DNA of 64,000 nt from Flavobacteriales bacterium (lineage in GTDB: Bacteria; Bacteroidota; Bacteroidia; Flavobacteriales_F; PHOS-HE28), in the NCBI GenBank assembly GCA_016703005.1, contig JADJCX010000001.1, positions 283,427 through 347,426 on the forward strand, in the 5' to 3' direction. Both the position numbers and the translations under genes were made by a program. Below the pieces are notes generated by a model that made no database searches, was not told where the DNA came from, and saw nothing but the letters and a program-made list of their open reading frames with translations. Each line of letters starts with the position of its first letter. Positions within the stretch are counted from its first letter, which is position 1. Shown one piece after another: positions 19,479 through 28,177 of the stretch.

Positions 19479-19838
19479 TCAGCCTACGGAAGGGGGCACT
19501 GGTTTCCGGAGCGACCGGGGCCAGAGGTACCAGCGCGCCACGCAGGCCAAGCCCATGACGAAGAACACCAAGGCCAAGGGCCGGGTGCAGTCACCGCAAT
19601 AGAACTCACCGAGCATCCAGGTGCCGTTGGCGGCGATCCAGCACACCACGGCCAGGCAATGCAGCAGTTCGGACAGGTCGGCGCGGCTGCGCCAGGCGAT
19701 CCAAGCGGCCATGAGCAGGGTGGGAACGAGCATAACGGTGCCAGCGATCTTCCAATCCTGCACCCAGCATACGTCCTTGAAGAGCCAAAGCACAACGTGG
19801 AAGTTCTCGCCACTGCGGATCGATCGGAACAGGTTCAT
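19479..19838 (-). CDS. Small multi-pass membrane protein
   Basis: 119 residues from ATG 19838 (MNLFRSIRSGENFHVVLWLF). Three to four hydrophobic helices are visible: IAGTVMLVPTLLMAAWIAW, LLHCLAVVCWIAANGTWML and LALVFFVMGLACVARWYLW. A CxxC-like FYCGDC sits between helices two and three. No family named. It lies upstream of, and in the same direction as, the cyclase with ~90 bases between, so co-expression is possible. Confidence 0.65.
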   Translation of the reverse strand: MNLFRSIRSGENFHVVLWLFKDVCWVQDWKIAGTVMLVPTLLMAAWIAWRSRADLSELLHCLAVVCWIAANGTWMLGEFYCGDCTRPLALVFFVMGLACVARWYLWPRSLRKPVPPSVG

Positions 19839-19910
19839 GGTATGGTTGTGGTGCGGAAAGATCGGCGTAGGGAGCAACAGATCCTCCGGCAGTACGTCTA
19901 CTTTTCACGC

Positions 19911-20480
19911 ATGAAATCGCGCTTCGGGGCAACGGTCTTGTTGGTGTTGAGCGCGTTCGCCCTGCTCGCACAGGGGAAGAGCGTACTGCCCTATTCCATT
20001 ACCGTAAGCGGCACCATAACCGGCGAAATGACCGGCGATCCGCTGAAGGGGGTGAAGGTGAGGGTGTTGCGCGATGGGGAACTGAGCAACCTGATCATCA
20101 CCAAGGGCAATGGCCGTTTCAAGATCGAACTGGAACGCAACTGCTTCTACGCCTTCGAATTCACTCGGGACGACCTTGTGGACAAGCACGTTACCATCGA
20201 CACCAGAGGTGCGCCGCCCTTGCTCGATGTCCCGTCGCTGACCATGATCATCGACATATCGCTTTTCACCCCGGTGCCGGGCATGGATACGGAACTGTTC
20301 GAGGAGCCCATGGGCAAGGCGGCCTACAAGCACAGCAGTCGCAACATCATGTGGGACCTGCAATACGAGCAGGAGATAGCCACTTCCGTGCGCAAATTCA
20401 TGGCCGAGTATTATAAGGAGGTGGACCGGCTAGGAACCGGTAGTTCTCCGGCCAAACCCGGTACCGGGCCGCCCAATTGA
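19911..20480 (+). CDS. Secreted carboxypeptidase-regulatory-like protein, paralogue 1 of 3
   Basis: 189 residues with a signal peptide (MKSRFGATVLLVLSAFALLAQ). Residues 28-95 form a carboxypeptidase-regulatory-like beta sandwich (TVSGTITGEMTGDPLKGVKV, KGNGRFKIEL). A family-specific C-terminal part has PPLLDVPSLTM, FEEPMGKAAYKHSSRNIMWD and a helical end. The two following genes have the same build, so this is a tandem family. Start at ATG 19911, 12 bases after a TACTTTTC element. Probably periplasmic or surface; function unknown. Confidence 0.75.
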   Translation: MKSRFGATVLLVLSAFALLAQGKSVLPYSITVSGTITGEMTGDPLKGVKVRVLRDGELSNLIITKGNGRFKIELERNCFYAFEFTRDDLVDKHVTIDTRGAPPLLDVPSLTMIIDISLFTPVPGMDTELFEEPMGKAAYKHSSRNIMWDLQYEQEIATSVRKFMAEYYKEVDRLGTGSSPAKPGTGPPN

Positions 20481-20516
20481 TAACCCGGGGGGGCGAACCG
20501 CCGTAATAAGCCTCCC

Positions 20517-21089
20517 ATGCTCACACAACATCACCGCCGGGTTCCCACGCCATTGCTTCACGCAGCGGCTGTGGCCTTCGCGATCGCCTCCGGACCGATC
20601 GCCAGTGCCCAGCGGACGGGCATTGATTATGAGATCACTTTAAGAGGCCAAGTGCTCGATGAACTCACCGGCGACCCGATGCCAGGTGCCATGGTGCTGG
20701 TGAAGCGCGATGGACATGCCCAGGATATGATCGTTACCAACACCGGCGGCTTCTACGACGTGCTGTTGGAACGCGGCAGTGAGTACCAGATCATCTACAC
20801 CGTGAAAGGCTGTGTGGCCAAGCGTGTGGAGATCAGCACGAAGCACGCCCCGGCCAAATTGGATGTACCGAGCATTACCATGACAGTGGATATCACCCTG
20901 TTCCCCGCACTGGTCGGGCTGCCGGTGACCGTTTTCGAGCAACCCATGGGCAAAGCGGCGTATGTGGCCGCAGCGCGGAACATCGAGTGGGATGCGGAGT
21001 ACGGCAAAGCCATGCGCAACCGTATCAAGGCCTTCATGGTCAAGTACGACGCGCTACAGGAAAAGCAGCAGGTTCTGGCTGGGCGATAG
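20517..21089 (+). CDS. Secreted carboxypeptidase-regulatory-like protein, paralogue 2 of 3
   Basis: 190 residues. N-terminal signal peptide with a hydrophobic core (LLHAAAVAFAIASGPIASAQ). Shares with its neighbours the beta domain (LRGQVLDELTGDPMPGAMVL, TNTGGFYDVLLE), the LDVPSITMTVDITLFP segment, and EQPMGKAAYVAAARNIEWD. Divergence from paralogues 1 and 3 is high outside these blocks, so the duplication is not recent. Thirty-six bases separate it from paralogue 1; an operon of three is likely. Confidence 0.72.
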   Translation: MLTQHHRRVPTPLLHAAAVAFAIASGPIASAQRTGIDYEITLRGQVLDELTGDPMPGAMVLVKRDGHAQDMIVTNTGGFYDVLLERGSEYQIIYTVKGCVAKRVEISTKHAPAKLDVPSITMTVDITLFPALVGLPVTVFEQPMGKAAYVAAARNIEWDAEYGKAMRNRIKAFMVKYDALQEKQQVLAGR

Positions 21090-21137
21090 GCTTGACCCGG
21101 CCGAGCTCATGTGCCCACTTTCGTTCTGCGATAGACC

Positions 21138-21677
21138 ATGAGGACGGCGATCACATCCGCAGCGGTACTCATTGTTGCTGCCGTGGCCTTTGGTCAAGGC
21201 AGTTCGTCGTTGCCATACACCATCACCGTTTCGGGCCGCATTCTGGGTGAACTTGATGGCGACCCCATCAAGGGCGCCTTGGTCATCGTGCGTTGCAACA
21301 GCGCATCGGAGGAGATGCTCGTACCCAACGGTCGGGGCAAGTACACCACGGACCTGCGCCGGGGCCAGCGCTATGAATTCACGTACACGGCCCCCGGCAT
21401 GGTGGCCAAACGCGTGTTGATCGACACGCATGGCGCCCCTCCGTTGCTCGATGTGCCCTCCATCAGCATGACAGTGGACATCACGCTCTTCCCTCCTGTT
21501 GAGGGGGTTGACCCGAAGCTCTTCTTGGAACCGATGGGCAAAGCGAGCTACAAACACAGCGTGCGCAACATCGTGTGGGACAAGGCCTACGGCGAGGAGA
21601 TGCGCGCGAAGACCCGTCGCTACATGGCCGGCTACGACAAGAAAGTGAACGGCGATTTCGTCACCGATCAGCACTAG
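21138..21677 (+). CDS. Secreted carboxypeptidase-regulatory-like protein, paralogue 3 of 3
   Basis: 179 residues, signal peptide MRTAITSAAVLIVAAVAFGQ. Beta domain with TVSGRILGELDGDPIKGALV, conserved PPLLDVPSISMTVDITLFPP, and EPMGKASYKHSVRNIVWD, nearest to paralogue 1 at the C-terminal block. Forty-eight bases after paralogue 2. It converges on folP nine bases away. No catalytic residues are evident in any of the three. Confidence 0.72.
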   Translation: MRTAITSAAVLIVAAVAFGQGSSSLPYTITVSGRILGELDGDPIKGALVIVRCNSASEEMLVPNGRGKYTTDLRRGQRYEFTYTAPGMVAKRVLIDTHGAPPLLDVPSISMTVDITLFPPVEGVDPKLFLEPMGKASYKHSVRNIVWDKAYGEEMRAKTRRYMAGYDKKVNGDFVTDQH

Positions 21678-21686
21678 GCCGTTCGC

Positions 21687-22526
21687 TCAGCAGCGCGTAG
21701 CCTCCGCCAACTTCACGCACTGTACGGCCTCTTTCACATCGTGTACACGCAGGATGCTCGCGCCGTTGAGCAGAGCGATCGTGTTCAGTACCGTGGTGCC
21801 GTTCAAAGCGTCATCGGAACGGGTGCCCAATATTTCATTGATCATACGCTTGCGCGATAGTCCTACCAGCACCGGTGCGCCCAGCGCCTGTATCCGCTGA
21901 AGTTCCCGCAGTAGGGCGTAGTTGTGCGCAGTTGTTTTCCCGAAGCCGATGCCGGGATCAAGTATCACATCGGCAATGCCGGCTTGGCGCGCGGCGAGCA
22001 GTCGGCCGCTCAGGAACAGCGTCACCTCGGCCGCCACATCCGCATAGTGCGGATCGTTCTGCATGGTGGCCGGTGTGCCCTGCATGTGCATGGCGATATA
22101 GGGCACGCCAAGTTGGGCAACGGTGGTCAGCATGGCTTCATCGCGCAGCCCGGCGCCGATATCGTTCACCATACCCGCTCCGGCGGCAACGGCCTGGCGC
22201 GCTACCGCACTGCGCCATGTATCCACACTGATCCACGCATCCGGAAAGCGCTGATGGATCGCTGTGATCACCGGGAGAACGCGCTTCAACTCTTCGGCTT
22301 CATTCCCTTCGGCACTGCCGGGCCGTGAGCTCTGTCCGCCAACGTCGAGGATCGCTGCACCCTCGCCCAGCATTCGTTCCGCGATGCGCAGTGCTTCGTC
22401 CACCGTGTTGGCCCGGCTCTCGGCGAAGAACGAATCGGGCGTGGCGTTGATGATGCCCATCACCATGGGGAAGCGCGGCTGCACCAGCCGGTCCTTCAGG
22501 CGCCAAGTGATCTTCGGGCAGTCCAT
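21687..22526 (-). CDS. folP: Dihydropteroate synthase
   Basis: Condenses p-aminobenzoate with dihydropterin pyrophosphate in folate synthesis; the sulfonamide target. Start at ATG 22526 (MDCPKITWRLKDRL), 279 residues. Signature segments: MGIINATPDSFF, ILDVGGQSSRPGS, ISVDTWRS, GAGMVNDIGAG, DPGIGFGKTTAHNY, VGLSRKRMI. The family usually has GGESTRPG; here QSSRPG is a small variation seen in Bacteroidetes. Divergent from the DUF1599 gene over 72 bases, a neighbourhood widely conserved in Bacteroidetes. Confidence 0.95.
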   Translation of the reverse strand: MDCPKITWRLKDRLVQPRFPMVMGIINATPDSFFAESRANTVDEALRIAERMLGEGAAILDVGGQSSRPGSAEGNEAEELKRVLPVITAIHQRFPDAWISVDTWRSAVARQAVAAGAGMVNDIGAGLRDEAMLTTVAQLGVPYIAMHMQGTPATMQNDPHYADVAAEVTLFLSGRLLAARQAGIADVILDPGIGFGKTTAHNYALLRELQRIQALGAPVLVGLSRKRMINEILGTRSDDALNGTTVLNTIALLNGASILRVHDVKEAVQCVKLAEATRC

Positions 22527-22598
22527 TGGTATGCGTGCAAGTTGCGCACGAAGATCGCAACCAACCATGCGTGCAAGGCACCGCATAGCTTCGCCGCG

Positions 22599-23201
<603 letters not shown>

Positions 23202-23276
23202 CCCTTCCTTTGGAGAGGGCAGGGTGGCCCCGTCAACACTTCGTTAACGCCCACCGACGGCCCGGTCGTCCACTTC

Positions 23277-23284
23277 TACATTCG
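23277..23284 (+). promoter_or_regulatory. Candidate -7 element of the DoxX-type gene
   Basis: TACATTCG, close to TAnnTTTG, 52 bases before the ATG at 23336. The same octamer is found upstream of rpoD. Confidence 0.3.
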
Positions 23285-23335
23285 CCCCTCATCCGCCGAA
23301 GCACGAGTGCCTAGGCGCAAGCGATCCAACGCCCC

Positions 23336-24737
23336 ATGAAATACCTCGTCCTCGTTTGCCGCCTGATCGTAGGCGCGTTGTTCATCGTCAGTGGCCTCAT
23401 CAAGGCCAACGATCCCATCGGTTTCGGCATCAAGCTCGATGAGTACTTCGCCGAGGACGCACTGAACCTCGTTTTCCTGGCGCCCTACAGCATGGCGTTG
23501 GGCATTCTGGCGTGCGTGGCCGAGATCGTTCTCGGGTTCGCGGTGCTGTTCGGTGGACGCATGAAGCTGGCAGTGGCCGCGCTGCTGTGGCTCACCATCT
23601 TCTTCGGTTGGCTAACGGCGTACACGGGCCATTGCAACGACATGCACGATGCGGGCACGCCGATGAAGTACACGGTAGTGGAGAACGGCGAGACCATCGA
23701 AAAGGAAAAGCATTGCGTGAGCGATTGCGGCTGCTTCGGCGATGCCATGAAGGGCAGCATGGGGCGTAGCCTGACACCATGGGAGAGCTTCACGAAAGAC
23801 CTCATCCTGTTCATCCTCATCATCCCCATCGCCATCGCGTCCTTCCGCAAGAACGGCTTGAAGTGGAACACCGCGGCCGACGACAAACTGCTGCTACCGT
23901 TGGGCCTGCTGCTTGTTGCCTTCTTCAGTTGGGTGTTCACATGGTGGGGGCCGTTGTGGTTCACGCTCATCGGCATGGCGGGATACTTGGCGATCAAACG
24001 GATCTTCGGTGGACATCCGCCTGCCTCCTTGAAAGGGGGGACAAAAGGCGGAATGGATCACCGCGCTGTGGGCAACGTTCATCTCGCTGCTCTTCATCTG
24101 GTGGTGCCTGGAGCACAACCCCGTGCGCGACTATCGTCCGTATGCCGAGGGCAAGAGCATCCTGGCGCAGAAGAACGACAAGAAGGACCCCATCATCGAA
24201 TCGTTCCTAGTGTACAAGAACAAGCAGACCGGCGAGGAGAAGGAATACTCGGCGAACAACTACCCATGGAACGACAGCGTGTGGGTGGCCACGTGGGAAT
24301 TCGTGAAGCAGCGCAACAACATCATCGACCCGGGCATCCAAAGCCAAGTGAGCGACTTCGCGCTGACCGACAAAGACGGCAACGACCTTACGGAGGGCAT
24401 CCTCACCGAAGTGCAACCGGTCCTGGTCATCATCGTGAAGAGCGTGAAGGACGCGGACACCGAACACATGAAGGAGATAGCCGAGCTGTGCCGACTGGCG
24501 CAGGAGAAGAGCTGGTACGTGTACGGTGCCAGCGCCAGCGACTGGACGGAGATCGAATCGTTCCGCCACGACCACGCGCTCAACTTCGAGTTCACGCAAT
24601 GCGATGAGGTGACGCTGAAGACCATCAACCGCAGCAACCCCGGCATCATGTTGTTGAAGGAAGGCGTGGTGAAAGGCCAGTGGCACCACAACGACACGCC
24701 GACGTTCGACGACGCCGCGGCCGCCGCCGCGCCGTAG
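23336..24737 (+). CDS. DoxX-like / BT_3928-type membrane protein
   Basis: About 466 residues when repaired. The N-terminal part has the DoxX-type helices (LVCRLIVGALFIVSGLIKAN, MALGILACVAEIVLGFAVLF, AALLWLTIFFGWLTAYTGHC), a cysteine-rich loop (HCVSDCGCFGDAM) and further helices. The C-terminal ~190 residues (VSDFALTDKDGNDLTEGI, VKSVKDADTEHMKEIAELC) resemble a thioredoxin-fold-like soluble domain. A one-base indel in a G6 run near 24035 splits the frame between ASLKGG and KAEWITALWA. Bacteroidetes homologues lie beside folP/DUF1599 and often tpiA; tpiA is not here. A redox or methylamine-utilisation-like role is suggested by DoxX relatives but not shown. Confidence 0.85.
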
Positions 24738-24757
24738 GGACGACGCTTGCGTCGTCC
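24738..24757 (+). terminator. Perfect hairpin right after a stop codon
   Basis: GGACGACGCTTGCGTCGTCC: 8-bp stem, 4-base loop, starting at the base after the stop codon. No T-run. A terminator or mRNA-stabilising hairpin. Confidence 0.45.
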
Positions 24758-24763
24758 GTCGCG

Positions 24764-24872
24764 CGTCATCGCGAGGAGGAACGACGAAGCGATCCAGCTG
24801 ATGTTGTTACGGGTGCTGGATCCGGGTGCATTCCACAACAGCCCATGGATCGCTTCGTCCCTCGCGATGACG
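24764..24872. repeat. CGTCATCGCGAGG palindromic repeat, copy A
   Basis: 109 bp with inverted ends CGTCATCGCGAGG... and ...CCTCGCGATGACG and inner inverted ACGAAGCGATCCA / TGGATCGCTTCGT. Followed 10 bases later by copy B in the same orientation. Confidence 0.85.
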
Positions 24873-24882
24873 GAGGGCAGCT

Positions 24883-24989
24883 CGTCATCGCGAGGAGGAA
24901 CGACGAAGCGATCCAGCTGATGCAATGCCGGGCACCGAACCCATGCATTCGACAACAGCCCACGGATCGCTTCGTCCCTCGCGATGACG
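24883..24989. repeat. CGTCATCGCGAGG palindromic repeat, copy B
   Basis: 107 bp, same ends and arms as copy A; the central loop differs (tgcaatgccgggcaccgaac). It ends 44 bases before the GIY-YIG start codon. Confidence 0.85.
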
Positions 24990-25033
24990 AATGCTGCAAT
25001 GACCGAGCGCCACGCTCTCGCTAAATTGGATCC

Positions 25034-25372
25034 GTGAAGCGAGGTGGTTGGACATACATATTGGCAAGCAAGCCGAATGGCACCTTATACACGGGTGTTA
25101 CGAGCGATCTGATCGGCAGGGTGGCCAAACACCGCAGCGGATACTACAGCGGGGCTTTCACCAGGCGGTATGGGGTCTACCGGCTTGTCTACTACGAGGG
25201 GTTCACATCAATAGCGGAGGCCATAGCACGCGAGAAACAATTGAAGGGCGGCTCGCGCAAGCAAAAGATCGAGTTGATCACAACCATGAATCCGCAATGG
25301 TCGGACTTGTATCCTCCCCTCATCGCACAGGCGGAGGCACCCACTAGGGCGTCATCGCGCGGACCTTCTTAG
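25034..25372 (+). CDS. GIY-YIG nuclease-domain protein (UPF0213-like)
   Basis: GTG start at 25034, 112 residues. The GIY-YIG core is clear: WTYILASKPNGTLYTGVTSD (WTYIL and LYTG are the two strands), the catalytic arginine in LIGRVAKHRSG, a YYEGF segment and a terminal glutamate/lysine helix (EAIAREKQLKGG). Single-domain proteins of this type are common and of unclear role; related domains cut DNA in homing endonucleases and UvrC. Copies A and B lie just upstream. Copy C begins at 25350 and codes the last ~7 residues (SSRGPS), so the gene has grown into a repeat, or the repeat into the gene. TAAATTGG at 25022 may be a promoter element with a very short leader. Confidence 0.88.
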   Translation: MKRGGWTYILASKPNGTLYTGVTSDLIGRVAKHRSGYYSGAFTRRYGVYRLVYYEGFTSIAEAIAREKQLKGGSRKQKIELITTMNPQWSDLYPPLIAQAEAPTRASSRGPS

Positions 25373-25463
25373 GCCCAAAGCGATCCAGCTGATGCTATGC
25401 TGGGCAATGAACCCAAGTGCATTCCACAACAGCCCATGGATCGCTTCGTCCCTCGCGATGACG
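25350..25463. repeat. CGTCATCGCGAGG palindromic repeat, copy C (left arm degenerate)
   Basis: Left end CGTCATCGCGCGGACC has lost part of the arm; the right arm TGGATCGCTTCGTCCCTCGCGATGACG is intact. Overlaps the 3' end of the GIY-YIG gene. Confidence 0.8.
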
Positions 25464-25473
25464 GAGGGCGCCT

Positions 25474-25582
25474 CGTCATCGCGAGGAGGAACGACGAAGC
25501 GATCCAACTGATGCAATGCCGGGCACTGAACCCATGTGCATTCCACAACAGCCTATGGATCGCTTCGTTCCTCGCGATGACG
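25474..25582. repeat. CGTCATCGCGAGG palindromic repeat, copy D
   Basis: 109 bp, full arms, 10 bases after copy C in the same orientation, repeating the A-B spacing. It ends ~60 bases before the first LRR protein gene. Confidence 0.85.
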
Positions 25583-25617
25583 CAGGGCACGGGCCACCAA
25601 TTGGAACGGTCCCCGTC

Positions 25618-25625
25618 TACCTTTC
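25618..25625 (+). promoter_or_regulatory. Candidate -7 element of the LRR gene cluster
   Basis: TACCTTTC (then G) resembles TAnnTTTG, 17 bases before ATG 25643. ATTGG lies upstream at a spacing shorter than the consensus. Confidence 0.3.
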
Positions 25626-25642
25626 GCAAACAGGCCCCCACC

Positions 25643-28167
25643 ATGATGCACCGTTACCTGAGCGTTCTTCTGCTGTCCATTGGTCTTCTCGCTGATCGCA
25701 CGGCTGCGGAAGCGCAAACGGTTTTCATCCCCGACCCCTATACGCGCACTTGGTTGAACATCGCCAAACCGAACAGCGTGGACGCCAATGGCGATTGCGA
25801 CACGGCGGCGTGGAACGCAGCACCTCCTTCGGCGGTCGGCTTCGACCTGTCGTCGGTGCCCAATGGCGGCGCCGTGGACCTTGAAGGGATACAGCATTTG
25901 AAGATCGGCACCCTCGAGATCCGGGATGGTGACATCAACAATGCGACCGTTGCACTGCAGGGCTTCCCACTGAACCTAGGCCAGATCCGCTTGATCGATA
26001 TCCCCAGCTCCAACATCAGCGGGTTGCTGCCGTTGCCGCCCCTGTCCATTTTCTGGTGCGACAACTGCGACATGGCCACGTTGCCAGCCTTCACTGGCGG
26101 CTACCTGTGGTTCTGGAACAACGACCTCAGCGCGCAGGTGCAGTCCGTACCGATGGACGTGGTGGATCTGCGGATGAACAGTTGCAACATCAGCAATGTT
26201 CCTCCGCTACCAGTGGGGCTCTTGCGGTTGGAGATCTCCGATAATCCTTTGTCCGCTTGGCCATCTGTTCCGGCAGGACTTCTGGAACTGGAAGCGTCGC
26301 GCGTGGGGCTGAACTACGCACCGGCCAACCTGCCCAATGGCCTCACGCACCTTGGTGTGGATGGGAACGACATTCCCACACTTCCACCGCTGCCCACGTC
26401 CCTTACTGGATTGAGCGCCAACAACAATCTGCTCACCTCCATACCGCCGTTGCCCATGTTCATGCAATCCCTATACGTGAGCGGCAATCCGCTGGACAGC
26501 TTGCCTACGTTGCCGTTCTTCATGTCACACCTGAGCGCGGGCAGTTGTGGGCTATCGGCATTGCCCGCTTGGTCGCCGAACCTCACGAACGTTCATCTGG
26601 ACAGCAATGCCTTCACCTCATTCCCCCCACTACCCGGCAGTTTGGGGTTGCTGAACCTGCGCGGTTGTGCGGGCCTGACCTGTCTGCCACCACTGCCGGC
26701 TGGTATGAGCAATGTGTGGCTCGGTGGCACCGGTATCACCTGCTTGCCGAACATTCCACCGGGGCTGAACATGAACCCGGTTGCCTTGGGCATCCAACCC
26801 GTTGTCTGCAACCCCGGCACCAGCCCATGCCCCATCGTCGATCCGCTGATCATAGGCACCACGTTCGTTGATGCTGATGCTGATGGTGTGTTCGATGCCG
26901 GTGAAGCCGCGCGCCCCAACGCCACGGTGATCGCGCAGCCCGGCGATCTGCTCGCGGGCAGCGATGTGAACGGCAACTACGTGCTGCCCGCCAATGTCGG
27001 TTCGTTCTCCGTCACCGGCGTTCCCCTTCTGTACGAACCGGTTACCACTGCACCTTATGCCGTGACCTTCACCGGTCTTGGACAAGTGGACAGCCTCAAC
27101 CACATCGGCTTCACCGTGATACCAGGCATGTACGATCTGGTGACCTCCATCACCGGCACCAATGTGCGCCCCGGCTTCAATACCGGTGTGTGGGTGAACG
27201 TGCATAACGTTGGCACCGAGCCGACGACCGCCACCGTGCAACTCACTTTCGATGCAGCACTGAGCTACGTACGAGCAGCAGCGAAGTGCCCGATGCCGTG
27301 AACGGCAACGTGGTGGACTGGACCACGCCGAGCATTGTTCCCGGTGGAAGTTGGACGGTATGGGTTGAACTCTACGGCCCACCCGCTTTGGTGCTGGGCA
27401 CGCCGGTGGTGCAACAAGCAACAGCCACACCATCGCAACCCGACCAAACACCAACGGACAATACGTACATCCTCAACGATGTGGTGGTGGGCAGCTTCGA
27501 CCCGAACGATAAGAAGGTGGAGCCATCAACACTGTCGTTGCTCGATGTGGCCAGCGGCACACGCGTACAATACACCGTGCGCTTCCAGAACACGGGCACG
27601 TTCCCGGCGGAGCGTGTACTGATCACCGACACGCTGAGCAGCGACTTGCAATGGGCCACGATGCAAGTGCTGGGCAGCAGCCACACCCACACATGGTACA
27701 TCCACAACGGCGTGCTGCATGTGCTCTTCGAGAACATCAACCTGCCCGACAGCGTGAGCGACGAGCCAGGCAGCCATGGCTTCGTGAAGTTCAGCTTCGT
27801 GCCGAGCAACACGCTCATCACCGGCGATGACGTGGGCAACATCGCCAACATCTTCTTCGACTATAACGACCCCGTCATCACCAACGAAGCCCTCTTCTAT
27901 GTGGAGACCAGTCTCGCGGTGGACGGTGCCGATGCCGATGGCCTGCGCGCATGGCCGAACCCGGCGCAAGATGTCTTGTTCGTTGCGCTGGCTGGTGCCA
28001 CGATCGGCACACTGAGCGTGGTGGATGCGACCGGTCGCGAGGTGTTGACCAGCACCGCCACCAGTACACGCGCAGCACTGAACATCGGCGCGCTCGCTGC
28101 CGGCCCCTATCTCTTGCGCTGCACCAACAGCAAGGGTGTGCGCACCACGCACTTAATGAAACACTGA
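25643..28167 (+). CDS. T9SS-sorted LPX-type leucine-rich-repeat protein, paralogue A
   Basis: About 841 residues. Signal peptide MMHRYLSVLLLSIGLLADRT. A conserved N-terminal motif (TVFIPD, WLNIAKPNSVDANGDCDTAA) precedes about a dozen LRR units of ~20 residues with the LPxLPxxLxxLxxxxN pattern (LPPLPTSLTGLSANNNLLTS), as in YopM/IpaH-type repeats. Then come a Cys pair (NPGTSPCPIVDP), an SdrD-B-like domain (DADADGVFDAGEAARPNATV), a DUF11-like domain (EPSTLSLLDVASGTRVQYTV) and a T9SS sorting domain (WPNPAQDVLFVA, ending THLMKH). A one-base lesion near 27270 joins ALSYV to SSSEVPDAVN. First of three tandem genes, four to thirteen bases apart. Confidence 0.88.
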
Positions 28168-28177
28168 TCACGTGAAC

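Noticed and set aside
24738..25642. Insertion sequence with transposase
   Set aside because: No transposase signature; only palindromic repeats and a GIY-YIG gene.
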